From JANWLD01 sp036276695 (lineage in GTDB: Bacteria > Patescibacteriota > Saccharimonadia > Saccharimonadales > 2-12-FULL-41-12), in assembly GCA_036276695.1 (NCBI GenBank), contig DASUOI010000016.1, positions 1 to 13,754 on the forward strand: 13,754 nucleotides of DNA. Reading direction: 5' to 3'. The notes under the pieces are model-generated. The model was given only the letters and a program-made list of their open reading frames with translations, searched no databases and was not told where the DNA came from. Below, in pieces: positions 12,933-13,754 of the stretch. Each line of letters starts with the position of its first letter. The first letter of the stretch is position 1. The position numbers and the translations under genes are program-made.

Positions 12933-13754
12933 ATTCAAGAAGAAACCAAATAAAGAAAAGAAGCTGGACCATAGAATAACCAACGACAATCTGAGCGAAC
13001 ATCGCGAAGAGGTCATAAGCAGCGCGCGCAAATATAAGTACCCTCTTAGACAATCTAAGCATCGATTGGTTGTAATTTCTTTGACGATTTTTTTCTTGGC
13101 TGTTATATCGTTTTTTACCTACAGCATCTTAACTCTTTATAAATTTAAGTCAGAATCACCCTTCACTTACCAGATTACCAAGATCATACCTTTTCCTTTG
13201 GCCAGGATAGGACAGGATTTTGTATCATACGAGAGTTATTTATTCGAGATTAATTGGTATAAACACTATTATGAAACTCAACAAAATATCGATTTCGACA
13301 GCGAGTCAGGCAAAGTCCAACTAGAGGATTATCGCAAACGTGCTTCCCAGAAAGTCATCAATGACGGGTACGTTAAGAAACTGGCCGAAGAAAAAGGAAT
13401 ATCAATATCAGCCGAAGAAGTTAATAAAGAGGTAGAGATATATAAGTCGCAGAATCGTTTAGGGGCTAATGATGACCAGCTTAGAACCGTCCTTAGCGAC
13501 TACTATGGCTGGTCAATAGATGATTTTAAAAGTACGTTGAAACTCAAGTTGCTCACGCAGAAAGTAGTAGCTGCCCTGGATACAGAGACAAAACAAAAAG
13601 CCGAGGATGCTATCGCTCAGCTTAATTCAGGAAAAGAATTTTCGGAGCTGGCCGAAGAAGTTTCGGAAGACCCGGCTACAAAAAAGAACGGAGGCGAATT
13701 CAGCGGCTTGATAGACAGGGATAACATAGACATATCGCCCGGCACTATAGATGC
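12919..13754 (+). CDS. Membrane-anchored SurA/PpiC-type peptidyl-prolyl isomerase (3' end outside window)
   Basis: The frame is open from ATG 12919 to the window end (278 residues visible) and overlaps the upstream gene by 14 bases. Ribosome-binding site AAAGG (12909-12913) lies 5 bases before the ATG. A very basic cytoplasmic N-terminus (1-48) precedes one membrane span at about 49-74. An extracytoplasmic SurA_N-like helical chaperone domain follows (about 97-220, with YESYLFEINWYK and EDYRKRASQKVINDGYVKKLAEEKG). The start of a parvulin/rotamase domain is then visible from about 222, where FSELAEEVSEDPATKKNGGEFSG is typical of PpiC/PrsA. It resembles PrsA or SurA-type foldases that help secreted proteins fold outside the membrane. 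The catalytic remainder is beyond the window. Clients could include the disulfide-bearing pilins nearby, but nothing in the sequence shows this. Confidence 0.88.
   Translation, partial: MKKLKFKKKPNKEKKLDHRITNDNLSEHREEVISSARKYKYPLRQSKHRLVVISLTIFFLAVISFFTYSILTLYKFKSESPFTYQITKIIPFPLARIGQDFVSYESYLFEINWYKHYYETQQNIDFDSESGKVQLEDYRKRASQKVINDGYVKKLAEEKGISISAEEVNKEVEIYKSQNRLGANDDQLRTVLSDYYGWSIDDFKSTLKLKLLTQKVVAALDTETKQKAEDAIAQLNSGKEFSELAEEVSEDPATKKNGGEFSGLIDRDNIDISPGTID

Noticed and set aside
1..13754. CRISPR array, insertion sequence or prophage
   Set aside because: No regularly spaced direct repeats, transposase, terminal inverted repeats or phage structural genes were seen on either strand.

Overview
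The window looks like chromosomal DNA from a streamlined Patescibacteria/CPR-type bacterium, most likely Candidatus Saccharibacteria (TM7). This rests on the style of the pilus proteins (a KG/DTIIE-type prepilin leader, a PilB without its zinc cysteines), moderate GC, many ATG starts with weak ribosome-binding sites, and tight gene packing. It is an inference from recollection of the lineage, not from a search. All conserved motifs read through intact with the standard bacterial code; TGA ends only one gene and never interrupts one, so a UGA=Gly code is not indicated.

Bases 2-10744 (+ strand) are a nearly complete type IV pilus (T4P) locus. It opens with the 3' part of a PilO-like alignment-complex protein and a 78-residue single-pass protein in the PilP position. 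Next come the extension ATPase PilB, the retraction ATPase PilT and the platform protein PilC, tightly spaced. A wobble-rich hairpin plus T-run sits on the pilC stop codon. The major pilin gene follows and ends in a strong intrinsic terminator. The prepilin peptidase PilD comes next, and an extended -10 promoter overlaps its stop. That promoter would drive four minor-pilin genes whose order and character match the H-I-J-K (FimU-PilV-PilW-PilX) tip-priming set.

The most interesting gene is the PilV-position minor pilin (551 aa). Behind its pilin helix it carries two Cys/Asp-rich calcium-loop-like segments, a polyproline linker, and two tandem beta-rich modules. Each module ends in a W-F/N-N-D...D-A-N...I-N-S-I signature resembling calcium-dependent carbohydrate-binding modules (CBM36/CBM60 type). 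No PilY1-like gene is visible, so this subunit is a candidate tip adhesin, possibly for glycans on a host bacterium.

Bases 10748-11665 (- strand) encode a XerC/XerD-type tyrosine recombinase with a complete catalytic set, converging on the pilus operon with only 3 bases between stop codons. A short divergent promoter region (11666-11783) separates it from ndk (nucleoside diphosphate kinase). A tRNA-Arg(CCU) with encoded CCA starts on the base after the ndk stop. The window ends with a two-TM bacterial PH-domain protein and the 5' part of a membrane-anchored SurA/PpiC-type peptidyl-prolyl isomerase, which overlap by 14 bases.

The working picture is one pilus machine: PilO-like and the 78-aa protein align it, PilC with PilB and PilT powers it, PilD processes the pilins, the major pilin forms the fibre and the H-I-J-K set forms the tip. 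A block of housekeeping genes follows. No CRISPR array, insertion sequence, rRNA or prophage was seen, and no stretch over 300 bases lacks a gene.
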